Shown: piece by piece, positions 41,575-51,985 of the stretch
Position numbering within the stretch: the first letter of the stretch is position 1
How the letters are laid out: the number at the start of each line of letters is the position of its first letter
NCBI RefSeq assembly: GCF_025564065.1
Contig: NZ_JAMGZK010000051.1
Span: forward strand, 186,001-250,000
DNA from: Silvania hatchlandensis
Lineage (GTDB): Bacteria; Pseudomonadota; Gammaproteobacteria; Enterobacterales; Enterobacteriaceae
Length of the DNA stretch: 64,000 nt
Direction of reading: 5' to 3'
The notes under the pieces: model-generated
Told to the model about the DNA's origin: nothing
Database searches by the model: none
Seen by the model: only the letters and a program-made list of their open reading frames with translations
Translations under genes and position numbers: made by a program

Positions 41575-42639
41575 ATGAGTAAAGTGAACAGCATCACCCG
41601 TGAATCATGGATCCTGAGTACGTTCCCGGAGTGGGGGAGCTGGCTGAATGAGGAGATTGAACAGGAGCAGGTCGCTGCCGGCACCTTTGCGATGTGGTGG
41701 CTGGGCTGTACAGGGATCTGGCTGAAATCAGAAGGCGGCGCGAATATATGCGTCGATTTTTGGTGCGGGACAGGCAAGCAAAGCCACGGCAATCCGCTGA
41801 TGAAAACAGGGCATCAGATGCAGCGCATGGCTGGGGTACAAAAGCTGCAGCCTAACCTGCGCACTACCCCGTTTGTGCTCGATCCGTTTGCTATACACCA
41901 GATCGACGCCGTACTGGCTACGCACGACCATAACGATCACATCGATGTGAACGTTGCGGCCGCCGTTATGCAAAATTGCGGCGACGATGTGCCCTTCATC
42001 GGCCCGCAAACCTGCGTGGATATCTGGATCGGTTGGGGCGTACCGCCGTCGCGCTGCATCGTGGTGAAACCGGGCGATGTGGTGAAGATCAAAGACATTG
42101 AAATTCATGCCCTTGACGCGTTCGATCGTACGGCTTTAATCACCCTTCCCGTAGAGCAAAAAGCGGCGGGCGTGTTGCCGGACGGCATGGACCAGCGCGC
42201 GGTGAACTACCTGTTCAAAACCCCCGGCGGCACGCTGTACCACAGCGGCGATTCACACTACTCCAACTACTATGCAAAACACGGCAATGAGCATCATATC
42301 GACGTGGCGCTGGGCTCGTATGGTGAGAACCCGCGCGGGATTACCGATAAAATGACCAGCGCCGATATGCTACGCATGGCGGAAGCGCTGAACACGAAAG
42401 TGGTTATCCCGTTCCACCATGATATCTGGTCGAACTTCCAGGCGGATCCGCAGGAGATCCGCGTGCTGTGGGAGATGAAAAAAGACCGGCTGAAATATGG
42501 CTTTAAGCCGTTTATCTGGCAAGTGGGCGGCAAGTTTACCTGGCCGCTGGATAAGGATAATTTTGAGTACCATTATCCGCGCGGCTTTGACGACTGCTTT
42601 ACGATTGAACCGGATTTACCGTTCAAATCGTTCCTGTAG
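41575..42639 (+). CDS. ulaG: L-ascorbate-6-phosphate lactonase UlaG
   Basis: Opens the lactone ring of L-ascorbate 6-phosphate, giving 3-keto-L-gulonate 6-phosphate, the substrate of UlaD. The 354 residues are a metallo-beta-lactamase-fold enzyme; the metal motif is [11 protein letters not shown] (about 121-131), with further ligands near [12 protein letters not shown] and in IPFHHDIW. The start at 41575 follows AGGGAG and matches E. coli. It is divergent from ulaA and followed by its own repressor gene ulaR. Confidence 0.98.
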   Translation: MSKVNSITRESWILSTFPEWGSWLNEEIEQEQVAAGTFAMWWLGCTGIWLKSEGGANICVDFWCGTGKQSHGNPLMKTGHQMQRMAGVQKLQPNLRTTPFVLDPFAIHQIDAVLATHDHNDHIDVNVAAAVMQNCGDDVPFIGPQTCVDIWIGWGVPPSRCIVVKPGDVVKIKDIEIHALDAFDRTALITLPVEQKAAGVLPDGMDQRAVNYLFKTPGGTLYHSGDSHYSNYYAKHGNEHHIDVALGSYGENPRGITDKMTSADMLRMAEALNTKVVIPFHHDIWSNFQADPQEIRVLWEMKKDRLKYGFKPFIWQVGGKFTWPLDKDNFEYHYPRGFDDCFTIEPDLPFKSFL

Positions 42640-42650
42640 TTGGCCACGCT

Positions 42651-42685
42651 ATCGCCGGGCAATGCGCCCGGCGATTCCATCTTTT
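42651..42685 (+). terminator. Hairpin between ulaG and ulaR
   Basis: A 10-bp perfect stem ATCGCCGGGC / GCCCGGCGAT with loop AATGC and a moderately T-rich tail (TCCATCTTTT), 11 bases after ulaG. It resembles both a terminator and a REP-type palindrome. Confidence 0.7.
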
Positions 42686-42748
42686 GCTTAGTATTTTCAG
42701 GCTATTTCAAATATCATCTTTTGAAATCAATTTATTTCGGAATAGCTC

Positions 42749-43504
42749 ATGACAGAAGCACAGCGACACCAAATATTACTGGAACTCCTGGCGCAGACGG
42801 GGTTTGTCACCGTCGAACAGGTGATTGCCAGACTGGGCGTTTCCCCCGCCACCGCACGCCGGGACATCAACAAGCTGGATGAAAGCGGCAAGCTAAAGAA
42901 AGTGCGCAACGGTGCAGAAGGCATCAGCCAGCAGCGTCCGCGCTGGTCGCCGATGAATATTCATCAGGCGCAGAATCACGACGAGAAAGTACGTATTGCC
43001 CGCGCGGCATCGCAGCTGGTCAATCCAGGCGAAAGCGTGGTCATCAACTGCGGCTCAACCGCCTTTTTGCTGGGCCGCGAGATGTGCGGAAAGCCGGTGC
43101 AGATCATCACTAACTATCTGCCGCTGGCTAACTACCTTATCGATCAGGAACACGAGAGCGTGGTGATCATGGGGGGTCAGTACAACAAGAGCCAGTCCAT
43201 CACCTTAAGTCCGCAGGACAGCGAGAACACGCTGTACGCCGGACACTGGATGTTCACCAGCGGTAAAGGGCTGACCGCCGAGGGATTGTATAAAACCGAT
43301 ATGCTGACGGCGATGGCCGAGCAGAACATGCTGAACGTGGTCGGCAAACTGGTGGTGCTGGTCGACAGCAGCAAGGTCGGCGAGCGGGCCGGGATGTTAT
43401 TCAGCCGCGCGGAGCAGATAGACCTGGTGATTACCGGTAAAAGCGCTAACCCCCAGATCCTCCAGAAGCTGGAAGATCAGGGCGTGAAGGTCCTGCGCGT
43501 TTAG
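42749..43504 (+). CDS. ulaR: DeoR-family repressor of the ula regulon UlaR
   Basis: Represses ulaABCDEF and ulaG; ascorbate 6-phosphate is the inducer in E. coli. The 251 residues have an N-terminal DeoR winged HTH (about 1-57: [13 protein letters not shown], then [16 protein letters not shown]) and a C-terminal sugar-phosphate-sensing domain with [13 protein letters not shown] and [10 protein letters not shown]. Its last 4 bases overlap the end of the convergent yjfP. Confidence 0.97.
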   Translation: MTEAQRHQILLELLAQTGFVTVEQVIARLGVSPATARRDINKLDESGKLKKVRNGAEGISQQRPRWSPMNIHQAQNHDEKVRIARAASQLVNPGESVVINCGSTAFLLGREMCGKPVQIITNYLPLANYLIDQEHESVVIMGGQYNKSQSITLSPQDSENTLYAGHWMFTSGKGLTAEGLYKTDMLTAMAEQNMLNVVGKLVVLVDSSKVGERAGMLFSRAEQIDLVITGKSANPQILQKLEDQGVKVLRV

Positions 43505-44232
43505 AGATGCTGGCGGAAAAACGCCACCGTGGCATCAAGAGCGGTCGGCGTGATGCGATGCTTCACCCCCGCTTCCCATAAACAGGTCAGCTGTTTATCC
43601 AGCCCTTCCCGCTGTAACGCCTGCTGTAAACGGAACGTCTCTGCGGCAGGCACCACGTCATCTTCTTCACCGTGCCAGAGCAGTAGCGGGCGATCGCCCA
43701 GACGCGGCAGCGCCGTCGTCACGTCCCAGTCGGCAAGCGGTGCCAGGGTGGCGTCGAACGCCTCAGGCAGCAGGGGTGGAAACAGCGTCCGGGCCAGGGT
43801 CGTGAAATAGCCGGAGCCCATCAGGCTCGCCACGCAGGTTACCTCCGGATGACGCGCCATGATCCCCAGCGCAGTCATGCCCCCCATTGATGCGCCGGCC
43901 ACCGCCAGCCGTTCGTCCTGCACCAGTCCAGCCTGATACAACGCATCCCGCAGTCCGGCGAACTCGCTGAGATTCCCGTGCAGAATCGGCCAGAACTGCC
44001 CGAGTCTTGCCTGCTCATCGCCCGCAAAGCGCGCGCCGTGATCCGGGGCATCTGGCATCACCACCCGAAAACCGGCCTGCGCCAGAGCGACCGCAAAATA
44101 ACTGTAGACCAGCTTAGAGGAGGTAAACCCGTGGTAAAAAATAACCACCGGCAAGGGTTGCGCCCCCATTCCTGCCGGGACGGCGTGTACAATCTCACGA
44201 TCGCCAAACTGCCGTATTTCAAGTTCAATCAT
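43501..44232 (-). CDS. yjfP: Alpha/beta-hydrolase esterase YjfP
   Basis: Cytoplasmic carboxylesterase of 243 residues (E. coli 249). The alpha/beta-hydrolase fold is shown by the oxyanion-side FYHGFTSSK (about 32-40), the nucleophile elbow GASMGG with Ser115, a late acidic residue in HGEEDDVVP and the catalytic His in VKHRITP near the end. E. coli YjfP cleaves short acyl esters and acetylated sugars in vitro; the natural substrate is unknown. Confidence 0.94.
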   Translation of the reverse strand: MIELEIRQFGDREIVHAVPAGMGAQPLPVVIFYHGFTSSKLVYSYFAVALAQAGFRVVMPDAPDHGARFAGDEQARLGQFWPILHGNLSEFAGLRDALYQAGLVQDERLAVAGASMGGMTALGIMARHPEVTCVASLMGSGYFTTLARTLFPPLLPEAFDATLAPLADWDVTTALPRLGDRPLLLWHGEEDDVVPAAETFRLQQALQREGLDKQLTCLWEAGVKHRITPTALDATVAFFRQHL

Positions 44233-44370
44233 TGTTGAGCCTCATGCGAAAGGGTGATTCATAATGTTGAGAACTGGCTTACGCTTTCGCGAAATTTTCA
44301 TTCGAAAATTACGCCGCAGATAACAGTTTGGGAACATTCCCCCAAAATCAAATTAACAGAGATCTACACT

Positions 44371-44700
44371 ATGGCTATCAGGAAACGAGATTGGGTTATG
44401 CGAAGGTTTGCTGCTTTAATGCTGATGCTGCTGTTGAGCGGGTGTAGCGCGCTGCAAGGTACGCCGCAACCCGCGCCGCCAGTGGCCGATCATCCACAAG
44501 AGATTCGTCGTAATCAAACGGAAGGATTACAGCGAATGGCCACGGTCACCGCACTTGAGCGGGGCTCGCCAGCGGATGTGGAGGATGCGATTAAAGCAAA
44601 AGCCGTCGCCGCAAAAGCAGATTACTACGTCATTATCCTTATCGATGAAACTATCGTAACAGGGCAATGGTACTCGCAGGCCATTCTGTACCGAAAGTAA
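44371..44700 (+). CDS. bsmA: BsmA lipoprotein (DUF1471), biofilm/stress
   Basis: Lipoprotein of 109 residues, the same length as E. coli BsmA (YjfO), which is linked to biofilm formation and peroxide or acid stress. The lipobox LLLSGC places the lipidated Cys at residue 25 from this start; one DUF1471 domain follows, with KAKAVAAKADYYVIIL and the C-terminal QAILYRK. An ATG at 44398 (MRRFAAL) would give a shorter, more typical signal sequence and may be the true start. It is followed on the same strand by its paralogue yjfN. Confidence 0.92.
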   Translation: MAIRKRDWVMRRFAALMLMLLLSGCSALQGTPQPAPPVADHPQEIRRNQTEGLQRMATVTALERGSPADVEDAIKAKAVAAKADYYVIILIDETIVTGQWYSQAILYRK

Positions 44701-44848
44701 TGACCGGTATTTAAACGATATTTACACTGCTTTGCGTCCATAGACGTTTTCCTGTCCACAATAAACTCCGTGCCTATGACAATGGAAGTGAGTTTATTTG
44801 CGAAGGATTGCCCGGCGGGTACCGGGGACACGTAAAATGGAGCTGACG

Positions 44849-45124
44849 ATGAAACGATCTCTTGCTTTGACCTCACTGTTGCTCTCAGCCGGTCTGGTGA
44901 GTACAGCCGCGCAGTCAGCCGAATTTGCCAGCGCTGATTGCGTAACAGGTTTAAATGAAATTGGACTGATTTCCGTGAGTGATATCTCAGGGAGTCCCCA
45001 GGATGTAGAGCGCATGGTTGCGCTAAAAGCTGACGAACAGGGTGCCTCGTGGTATCGCATCATCAAAATGCAGGAAGACAACCATGTTGATCGCTGGCGA
45101 GTACAAGCCATACTTTATGCCTGA
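44849..45124 (+). CDS. yjfN: YjfN, periplasmic DUF1471 protein
   Basis: Exported 91-residue protein with a signal peptide (MKRSLALTSLLLSAGLVSTA) and a single DUF1471 domain. E. coli YjfN was reported to activate the periplasmic protease DegP under membrane stress. The C-terminal RWRVQAILYA aligns with the family end. A single Cys (DCVTG) lies soon after the cleavage site. The start at 44849 follows GGAG; an in-frame ATG four codons earlier is less likely. It has its own terminator. Confidence 0.92.
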   Translation: MKRSLALTSLLLSAGLVSTAAQSAEFASADCVTGLNEIGLISVSDISGSPQDVERMVALKADEQGASWYRIIKMQEDNHVDRWRVQAILYA

Positions 45125-45135
45125 AAAGCAACCCT

Positions 45136-45164
45136 AAAAAGCCACTCATTTTTAGTGGCTTTTT
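45136..45164 (+). terminator. Intrinsic terminator of yjfN
   Basis: AAAAAGCCACT pairs with AGTGGCTTTTT around a seven-base loop, followed by AATATT, 11 bases after yjfN. Confidence 0.93.
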
Positions 45165-45238
45165 AATATTTACAATTCTATTATCCTTGTTGTTACTACC
45201 TCATGACCTTCCTGCAACATTTAGTTACATAAACCCAA

Positions 45239-45265
45239 TAAATGTTATCCCCGCTCTGCCGTTGA
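45239..45265 (+). promoter_or_regulatory. FliA (sigma-28) promoter of chemoreceptor 4
   Basis: TAAA (45239-45242), exactly 15 bases, then GCCGTTGA (45258-45265), 6 of 8 against GCCGATAA. It lies about 31 bases before the start codon. Confidence 0.65.
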
Positions 45266-45296
45266 AAAGCGATACCTTTTTAGCAATGAGCAATTT

Positions 45297-47222
45297 ATGA
45301 TCAATTTTTTTCGCCGTGCAGGTCTGGGCACTAAGCTATCGCTGCTTACCGGCTTGAGCGTTGCCATACTCTTTCTGCTTTTCACTTTTCTTCTGAGCTA
45401 TAACACCAGTCAAAAACTCAAATCTTTGGCCATAGAAGATCTGCATAACCAGTCCACCGGCGTGGTGGATATGGTGCAGATGTTCAATACCAGCCTCACC
45501 GAAGAGGTGGAGAGCTATACCCGCCTGTTTACCACCTTTTTGCCGCAGCCGCTGAGCCTTGATGCCAGCCAGACCCGCACCATCAACGGCCAGAATGTCC
45601 CGTTGTTGAAAGGCGGTGATACGGAACTCCATGAGAACAACACCACACCCGATGATTTCCTGAATCGCACCGGTGCTATCTCTACGCTGTTTGTGCGCAG
45701 CGGCGACGACTTTGTCCGCGTGGCAACCTCGCTGCGAAAAGAGAACGGCGATCGGGCCATCGGTACGGTACTGGACCCTGCCAGTCCGGCCTGGGCGGTG
45801 GTCACCCAGGGCGAGGTGTATCGCGGCCTCGCCCCGCTGTTCGGCAAACGCTACATCACCCAGTATCAACCGGTAAAAGACGCGGGTGGACAGGTGATCG
45901 CCATTATCTTCGTCGGGGTCGACATTACCCACTCATGGAACGCTATGCGCGAGAAGATCCTCAGCCGCCGTCTGGGCGAGAGCGGCCACTTCTTCGTGCT
46001 GGATCGCAGTCATGGCAAAAATCACGGCCAGTACCTGTTCCATAGCACAGAAGAGGGGCAACTGCCGAAGTGGGAGAACGACGTTCAGCAACAGCTGCTG
46101 GGGGATCGTTCCGGCACGCTGGAGCGCCAGAGCGCCGAAGGTCGCACGCTGATTATGGCCTGGACGCCGCTCCCGGGCTGGAACTGGACGATAGTGGGCC
46201 AGGTGGATAAAACCGTTCTGTTGGCCGATGTGACCAGCCTGCGCGATCGCTTCCTGCTGGCGGGAGTCGTCCTGTCCGCACTCTTCGCCATGCTGTTCGT
46301 GTTTATTATCCGCCGCTGGCTTACGCGCCCGCTGCGCGATGTGATTGGTCTTGCGCAACAGTATGCCGCAGGCGATCTGCGCGCCACCCTGCCTGCCACC
46401 CGTCAGGATGAGGTGGGGCAGCTGATCAACGCCATCAACGGCATTGGCGGCGGGCTGCAAAAAATCGTGCTGCAGGTGCGTGAAGCGGCGGGAGATATCC
46501 ATCTGGGAACCAACGCTCTGGCGGCGGATACCGGCGAGATCTCCGAGCAGATCAATAAGCAGGCCAGCAGCGTGGAAGAGACCTCCGCCAGTATGGAGCA
46601 ACTGGCGGCCAGCGTGCAGCAGAATGCAGCCAATATGGAGCAGACCCAACAGCTGGTCGGCGAAACCTCCCGGGCGGTGCATCAGGGCGGGGAGACCGTC
46701 AACCATGCTGTCGCTACCATGGATGATATTCGCGAAGCATCGAAACGTATCGAAGCCATCACGCGGGTGATTGAGGGTATCGCTTTCCAGACCAATATTC
46801 TGGCCCTGAACGCCGCCGTAGAGGCCGCCCGGGCGGGTGAACACGGTAAGGGCTTTGCCGTGGTGGCCCAGGAAGTCCGCGCCCTGGCAGCGCGTAGCGC
46901 CAACGCGGTAAAGGAGATTGAACTGCTGATTGGCGATACGCTCAGTAAAGTGAGCGAGGGCCACGCCCTGTCGGAGCAGACCCGTCAGGCGATGGAGAGC
47001 ATCATCGGGCACATCGACAATATCAACCAACTGGTTACGGAGATTAACCATGCCTCCCGCGAGCAGTCGGCAGGCATCGGTCAGGTGAACATGGCGATGG
47101 CGCATATCGGCGAAGCGTCGCATATCAACGCCGATCGCGTTTCACGCAGTGAACAGACGGCGCAGACCCTGCGGGGGAAAGGGTCGCACCTGACCAATCT
47201 GGTCAGCCTGTTCCGTCTGTAA
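45297..47222 (+). CDS. Methyl-accepting chemotaxis protein with Cache sensor
   Basis: Receptor of 641 residues, longer than the other three because its periplasmic part is a large Cache_3-Cache_2 type domain (about 35-320) rather than a four-helix bundle. Sensor sequences include [34 protein letters not shown] and VGVDITHSW, typical of Cache receptors that bind small organic acids or amino acids directly. Membrane segments are at about 12-33 and 322-342. HAMP follows, then the coiled coil with [19 protein letters not shown]. It ends in LFRL without a CheR tether. It lies between yjfN and aidB with a FliA-like promoter. Confidence 0.94.
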   Translation: MINFFRRAGLGTKLSLLTGLSVAILFLLFTFLLSYNTSQKLKSLAIEDLHNQSTGVVDMVQMFNTSLTEEVESYTRLFTTFLPQPLSLDASQTRTINGQNVPLLKGGDTELHENNTTPDDFLNRTGAISTLFVRSGDDFVRVATSLRKENGDRAIGTVLDPASPAWAVVTQGEVYRGLAPLFGKRYITQYQPVKDAGGQVIAIIFVGVDITHSWNAMREKILSRRLGESGHFFVLDRSHGKNHGQYLFHSTEEGQLPKWENDVQQQLLGDRSGTLERQSAEGRTLIMAWTPLPGWNWTIVGQVDKTVLLADVTSLRDRFLLAGVVLSALFAMLFVFIIRRWLTRPLRDVIGLAQQYAAGDLRATLPATRQDEVGQLINAINGIGGGLQKIVLQVREAAGDIHLGTNALAADTGEISEQINKQASSVEETSASMEQLAASVQQNAANMEQTQQLVGETSRAVHQGGETVNHAVATMDDIREASKRIEAITRVIEGIAFQTNILALNAAVEAARAGEHGKGFAVVAQEVRALAARSANAVKEIELLIGDTLSKVSEGHALSEQTRQAMESIIGHIDNINQLVTEINHASREQSAGIGQVNMAMAHIGEASHINADRVSRSEQTAQTLRGKGSHLTNLVSLFRL

Positions 47223-47225
47223 GTC

Positions 47226-48848
47226 TCAGGCAACGCCGCCCGTGGCGCGCAGGAGCAGGTCGTCCTGCACCTGCGCGCTGAGCAGAGAGCCCCCACGGGC
47301 GTCGAGCATTTCACGGCACCAGGCCTGCGCCATCGGTGGTGATGTATGGCGCAACATCTGCGCCCCCGTGCCCAGCTGAAAGATCTGCCGGGCGATCTCC
47401 CTGCCCTGCGCCTCCTGCGGCTTACGCAGTTTTTGCTGCAACTGCCGCCAGCTGCGGTCGAAATGGCGGTCCTGTCCTTTTACTTCGGCAAAATCCGCAT
47501 ACAGCATATCGGCCACGCCAGGCTGCTTCGCCAGCACCCGCAGTACGTCCAGCCCCATGATATTCCCCGATCCTTCCCAGATGCTGTTGACCGGCATTTC
47601 ACGATACAGACGCGGCAGTTCGCTCTCTTCGCAGTAGCCGATCCCGCCCAGAACCTCCATCGCCTCGGCGACAAACGGGATCCCCGCCTTGCAGATGGCA
47701 AATTTAGCCGCCGGGGTGAACAGCCGCGCCCACAGCGCTTCCTGCTCATCCGCCCGGCGATCCCAGGCCCGCGCCAGACGGAACAGCAGCGCGGTTTGCC
47801 CCTCGAGCTGTAGCGCCATCCGGCTTAGCACGTCGCGCATCAGCGGCTGCTCGATCAGATTTTTGCCAAAGGTCTGGCGCTGGTGGGCGTGATACAGCGC
47901 CACCGAGAGTGCGCGACGCATCTGCCCGTGGCTGCCGAGGGCGCAGTCAAAGCGGGTTAATCCGCCCATTTTAAGGATCTGGCGCACGCCTTCGCCTTCT
48001 TCACCCAGCAGCCAGCCGGTGGCGTCGAGAAATTCGGCTTCACTGCTGGCGTTCGAGCGATTGCCCAGCTTGTCTTTGAGCCGCTCCAGCTGTACGGCGT
48101 TGCGCAGCCCGTCGGGCAGAAAGCGCGGAACGAAGAAGCACGACAGCCCGCCTTTGGCTTGCGCCAGCACCAGGTGCGCATCGCTTTGCGGCACCGAGAA
48201 AAACCATTTATGGCCCACCAGCCGGTAACTGCCGTCGCTGCAGCGCTCCGCCCGGGTGGTGTTGCTGAGAACATCTGAACCGCCCTGCTTTTCCGTCATC
48301 CCCATCCCAATCAGCAGGCCGCGCTTTTGGTTGCCGGGTGCCAGATGCGAGTCATATCGGTCGCTGAGCAGCGGCGTCAGCCAGTCGTGGAAGGCGCGCG
48401 GCAGCGCCTGCTGCAGCAGCGGCGTGGCGGCAAAGGTCATGGTGATAGGGCACAGCGTGCCCGCCTCCACCTGGGCATGCAGGACAAAACGTGCCGCCCG
48501 GGCCACGAAGGATCCTTTTCGCGCCTCCTCTTCCCACGCCAGGTTATGCACCCGGTTAGCGCAAAGCCCCTGCATCAGCAGGTGCCAGGCCGGATGAAAG
48601 CGCACGTCGTCCAGCCGCGTGCCGCTGGCATCATAGCGCAGCAGTTCAGGTGGATTGACGTTGGCAAGTCTGCCCAGCTCCAGTGATTCGGCGGTGCCCA
48701 GCTGCTGACCGATACTGGCGAGCAGCTCGGCGTCCCACTCGGCACCTTCGCGGTTGACCGCTTCACACAGGGCGCGGTCGGAGAGGAAAAGATTGCTGTT
48801 CGTCAGGGGTGAAGGCTGATTGAAAACCGTATGCGTTTGCCAGTGCAT
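47226..48848 (-). CDS. aidB: AidB, acyl-CoA-dehydrogenase-like adaptive-response protein
   Basis: FAD-binding protein induced by alkylating agents in E. coli through Ada; it binds DNA near promoters and protects it, probably without being a true acyl-CoA dehydrogenase. The 540 residues match E. coli AidB closely. The FAD/substrate region PITMTFAATPLL, GLLIGMGMTEKQGGSD and VGHKWFFSVPQSDAH lies at about 135-225; the C-terminal DNA-binding part begins near VNSIWEGSGN. The start MHWQTHTVFNQP at 48848 follows GGAGGG. It ends 3 bases from the convergent chemoreceptor 4. Confidence 0.97.
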   Translation of the reverse strand: MHWQTHTVFNQPSPLTNSNLFLSDRALCEAVNREGAEWDAELLASIGQQLGTAESLELGRLANVNPPELLRYDASGTRLDDVRFHPAWHLLMQGLCANRVHNLAWEEEARKGSFVARAARFVLHAQVEAGTLCPITMTFAATPLLQQALPRAFHDWLTPLLSDRYDSHLAPGNQKRGLLIGMGMTEKQGGSDVLSNTTRAERCSDGSYRLVGHKWFFSVPQSDAHLVLAQAKGGLSCFFVPRFLPDGLRNAVQLERLKDKLGNRSNASSEAEFLDATGWLLGEEGEGVRQILKMGGLTRFDCALGSHGQMRRALSVALYHAHQRQTFGKNLIEQPLMRDVLSRMALQLEGQTALLFRLARAWDRRADEQEALWARLFTPAAKFAICKAGIPFVAEAMEVLGGIGYCEESELPRLYREMPVNSIWEGSGNIMGLDVLRVLAKQPGVADMLYADFAEVKGQDRHFDRSWRQLQQKLRKPQEAQGREIARQIFQLGTGAQMLRHTSPPMAQAWCREMLDARGGSLLSAQVQDDLLLRATGGVA

Positions 48849-49008
48849 GGTGTGTCCCTCCTTCAATGGCAAAGAAGGTAAGTATGGACGCTACGGGAGG
48901 AGGTATTGCGCTCAGCAAGCGTGAAACAGCTCACACAACCTAAGAATAATAAATTTCCCCGCCAGCTTATGGTGAATAATTTATTCTCATTTCTCAGGGA
49001 GAATCACG

Positions 49009-50298
49009 ATGCAATCTACTCAACTTGCGCCAGAGGCCCACAAGCGCGCGTTAATTGCAGGATCGATTGGTAACTTCATCGAATGGTATGAGTTCGCGGT
49101 GTACGGTTTTATGGCCACCGTCATTGCGAAAAACTTTTTTCAACTGGACGGTGAAACGGGGCTGACCAGTCTGATCCTCACCTACGCCTCCTTCGCCGTC
49201 GCCTTCTTCTTTCGCCCGCTCGGTGCCATCGTCTTTGGCCGGATAGGCGATCGGATCGGGCGTAAGCCCACGTTGATTATTGTGCTGGTGTTGATGACTC
49301 TGGCAACGGCCGCCATCGGACTGGTGCCGGTGTATGCCAGCATCGGCATTGCCGCCCCGCTTATCATCACCGGCCTGCGGATCCTGCAGGGGTTGTTCGC
49401 AGGTGGCGAGTACGGTGGCGCGGTGTCGCTGATGACCGAGTTCGCTCCGCGCGGCAAGCGTGGATTGTACGGTGCCTGGCAGTCCTTTACCGTGGCGCTA
49501 GGCCTGCTGGCCGGGGCAGGCATTGTGGCGCTGCTCTCAGTACTGCTGACGCCAGAGGCGCTGCATGACTGGGGCTGGCGTATTCCGTTCTTTATTGCCC
49601 TGCCGTTGGGAGCCGTTGCCCTGTGGCTGCGAGTGAACATGGAGGAGACGCCGAGCTTCGTGAAGCAACAGGCAAAACCGGTGGCGGTGAAAGCGCAGAC
49701 CGCGGCAACGCTGAAAGCGATTGTGATGGGCATCGGTCGGGTAATGGTGTGGTCTGCCGCTGGCTATACCTATCTGGTGATTATGCCCGCCTACCTGCAA
49801 TCGGCCCTGCACACCGGTTTTAATCAGGCACTGCTGATTGCGGTGATTTCCAATATTGGCTTCGCCCTGACCATTATCCCGTCGGGGATACTAAGCGATC
49901 GCATCGGGCGCCGGACGGTGATGGTGATCGCCGCCGCGCTGCTGCTGATCCTCGCCTTGCCGCTACTGAAAATATTGCAGGCGGAGTCCAGCACTCTGGC
50001 GGTGAAAGCGACAGTGGTACTGATTGCAGGGGGTCTGGTGGGGATGCTGGCAGGTCCGGGTCCGGCGATGCTGTCCGAAATGTTCCCGACACGGGTACGT
50101 TATACCGGGCTGGGTCTGGCCTATTCCCTGTCGAACGCTATCTTCTCGGGCTGTGCGGGATTGATCATTACCGGGCTTATCAAAGAGACGGGCAATCTGG
50201 ACATTCCGGCCTATTACGTGATGGCAACGGCGGGGGTGAGTATCGTGGCGCTGATGACGCTGAATAAAGACGACCATCTACGTTCACTGGAGGAGTAA
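49009..50298 (+). CDS. MHS-family MFS transporter (ProP/ShiA-like)
   Basis: Proton-coupled metabolite importer of the major facilitator superfamily, 429 residues with 12 helices. MHS signatures are present: GNFIEWYEFAVYGFMA (about 19-34), FGRIGDRIGRKP (about 76-87), GEYGGAVSLMTEF and the later SDRIGRRTVMV. Family members carry proline/betaine, citrate, shikimate, alpha-ketoglutarate or dicarboxylates; the substrate here cannot be assigned. It occupies the place of yjfIJKLMC of E. coli between aidB and rlmB. The start follows AGGGAGAA. A REP-like hairpin follows the stop. Confidence 0.9.
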   Translation: MQSTQLAPEAHKRALIAGSIGNFIEWYEFAVYGFMATVIAKNFFQLDGETGLTSLILTYASFAVAFFFRPLGAIVFGRIGDRIGRKPTLIIVLVLMTLATAAIGLVPVYASIGIAAPLIITGLRILQGLFAGGEYGGAVSLMTEFAPRGKRGLYGAWQSFTVALGLLAGAGIVALLSVLLTPEALHDWGWRIPFFIALPLGAVALWLRVNMEETPSFVKQQAKPVAVKAQTAATLKAIVMGIGRVMVWSAAGYTYLVIMPAYLQSALHTGFNQALLIAVISNIGFALTIIPSGILSDRIGRRTVMVIAAALLLILALPLLKILQAESSTLAVKATVVLIAGGLVGMLAGPGPAMLSEMFPTRVRYTGLGLAYSLSNAIFSGCAGLIITGLIKETGNLDIPAYYVMATAGVSIVALMTLNKDDHLRSLEE

Positions 50299-50306
50299 GG
50301 AATACA

Positions 50307-50334
50307 GCCGGGTAAAGGCGACGCTTTACCCGGC
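50307..50334. repeat. REP-like hairpin between MFS gene and rlmB
   Basis: GCCGGGTAAAG and CTTTACCCGGC form a perfect 11-bp stem around GCGACG. It separates two convergent genes and could end transcription in both directions, although it lacks a long T-run. Confidence 0.75.
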
Positions 50335-50345
50335 ACAGCGCATGA

Positions 50346-51077
50346 TTAACCGCGCTGACGGACCGCTTCGAACAGGCAGATGCCGGTAGCTACGGAGACG
50401 TTCAGGGAGGATACGCTGCCTGCCATCGGAATGCTGATCAGCTCATCACAGTGCTCGCGGGTCAGGCGACGCATACCTTCGCCTTCTGCGCCCATCACCA
50501 GCGCCATGCGGCCGGTCATTTTGCTCTGGAACAGGGTATGGTCGGCTTCGCCAGCGGTGCCCACGATCCAGATGTTCTCTTCCTGCAGCTGACGCATGGT
50601 GCGCGCCAGGTTGGTCACACGGATCAGCGGAACGTTTTCTGCCGCGCCGCAGGCCACTTTCTTCGCCGTGGCGTTCAGCTGCGCAGAGCGATCTTTTGGT
50701 ACGATCACCGCATGCACGCCCGCCGCATCGGCGCTACGCAAACAGGCACCGAGGTTGTGCGGATCGGTTACGCCGTCGAGGATCAGGAAGAACGGGTTTT
50801 CCAGCGTGGCAATCAGATCCGGAAGATCGTTCTCCTGATACTGACGACCCGGTTTCGCGCGGGCAATGATCCCCTGGTGTACCGCACCCTCGCTTTTCTC
50901 ATCGAGGAACTGGCGGCTGGCCAGCTGGATCACCACGCCCTGGGCTTCGAGGGCGTGGATCAGCGGCAGCAGACGTTTGTCTTCACGCCCTTTCAGAATA
51001 AAGACTTCCTGAAAACGCTCCGGGGCGCGCTCCAGCAGGGCCTGCACCGCATGGATGCCGTAAATCATATCACTCAT
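50346..51077 (-). CDS. rlmB: 23S rRNA (guanosine-2'-O-)-methyltransferase RlmB
   Basis: Methylates the ribose of G2251 in the P-loop of 23S rRNA. The 243 residues have an N-terminal L30e-like RNA-binding domain (about 1-75) and a C-terminal SpoU/TrmH knotted domain with motif 1 [16 protein letters not shown] (about 116-131), motif 2 MGAEGEGM and motif 3 [18 protein letters not shown]. In E. coli rlmB directly follows rnr; here an 11-gene operon separates them, so it probably needs its own promoter or long read-through. Confidence 0.98.
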   Translation of the reverse strand: MSDMIYGIHAVQALLERAPERFQEVFILKGREDKRLLPLIHALEAQGVVIQLASRQFLDEKSEGAVHQGIIARAKPGRQYQENDLPDLIATLENPFFLILDGVTDPHNLGACLRSADAAGVHAVIVPKDRSAQLNATAKKVACGAAENVPLIRVTNLARTMRQLQEENIWIVGTAGEADHTLFQSKMTGRMALVMGAEGEGMRRLTREHCDELISIPMAGSVSSLNVSVATGICLFEAVRQRG

Positions 51078-51184
51078 TAAACTTACTCGTTTTAGGCGGG
51101 GTGCGCCGGGTTAAATTGGGCCGTGAAACAGGTCACTTGCGCCTAGTATAACCGACACTGCGCCCAAATCGACCCTTGTCGGCG

Positions 51185-51985
51185 TTAGCCATTCACCACC
51201 GCTTGCCCGGTACCTGCCGGGACCGGGTGCGCAGGCAAAATAGCGTTGAGTAAATAACGGGTATAGTCATGCTGCGGGTGCGTAAAAATGCGTTGTGTTT
51301 CACCCTGTTCCACCAGCCTGCCCCGGTGCATCACCCCTACCCGGTCCGCAATGTGGCGCACGACATTCAGGTCATGAGAGATAAACAGATAGGCCAACCC
51401 GTACTCGCGCTGCAGCCTCATCAGCAGATTGAGGATTTGCGACTGAATCGACACGTCTAACGCCGAGACTGGCTCATCGCAGATAATCAACTTTGGCTTG
51501 AGGATCAGCGCCCGGGCAATACCAATGCGCTGGCGCTGGCCGCCGGAAAATTCATGCGGGTAGCGGGCGGCATCCTGCGGGCGCAGGCCCACCTGCTCCA
51601 GCATGTCGGCCACCTGGGTTTTGCGGTTGCCAATACCGTGAATAATCAGCGGCTCCTCCAGGCTGTAGCCGACGGTGCGCTTTGGGTCGAGCGAAGAGAG
51701 CGGATCCTGGAAAATCATCTGCATATTGCGGCGCACCCATTTCCACCCGCTGGGGTTTAAATCTGCCAGCGAGCGCCCTTCAAACTGAATATCGCCCCCG
51801 CTTGCCGGGGTGAGCCCCAGCACGAGCCGTCCGGTGGTGCTTTTGCCGCTGCCGGACTCACCTACCAGCGCCCAGGTTTCACCCGCGTTGAGGGTAAAGC
51901 TCACCCGATCCACCGCAGGCACGGATTGCCCGCGGCGCTGAAAGGTTTTCGAAAGCTGATTCACGTTCAGTAAGGGGGTTGTCAT
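51185..51985 (-). CDS. Peptide ABC transporter ATPase, DppF/OppF type
   Basis: Cytoplasmic ATPase of a dipeptide/oligopeptide importer, 266 residues. Walker A GESGSGKST (about 38-46), signature LSGGQ-type FSGGQRQRIGIARAL (about 146-160), Walker B LIICDEPVSALD and switch His in FISHDLNVV are intact. The C-terminal extension HPQHDYTRYLLNAILPAHP is typical of the OppF group. It overlaps the preceding ATPase gene as ATGA and is the last gene of the 11-gene operon; rlmB lies about 110 bases further on. Confidence 0.94.
   Translation of the reverse strand: MTTPLLNVNQLSKTFQRRGQSVPAVDRVSFTLNAGETWALVGESGSGKSTTGRLVLGLTPASGGDIQFEGRSLADLNPSGWKWVRRNMQMIFQDPLSSLDPKRTVGYSLEEPLIIHGIGNRKTQVADMLEQVGLRPQDAARYPHEFSGGQRQRIGIARALILKPKLIICDEPVSALDVSIQSQILNLLMRLQREYGLAYLFISHDLNVVRHIADRVGVMHRGRLVEQGETQRIFTHPQHDYTRYLLNAILPAHPVPAGTGQAVVNG

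Noticed and set aside
45933..47123. 396-codon open frame antisense to chemoreceptor 4
   Set aside because: A mirror of the conserved chemoreceptor signalling domain; the same type of shadow appears behind the other receptors.
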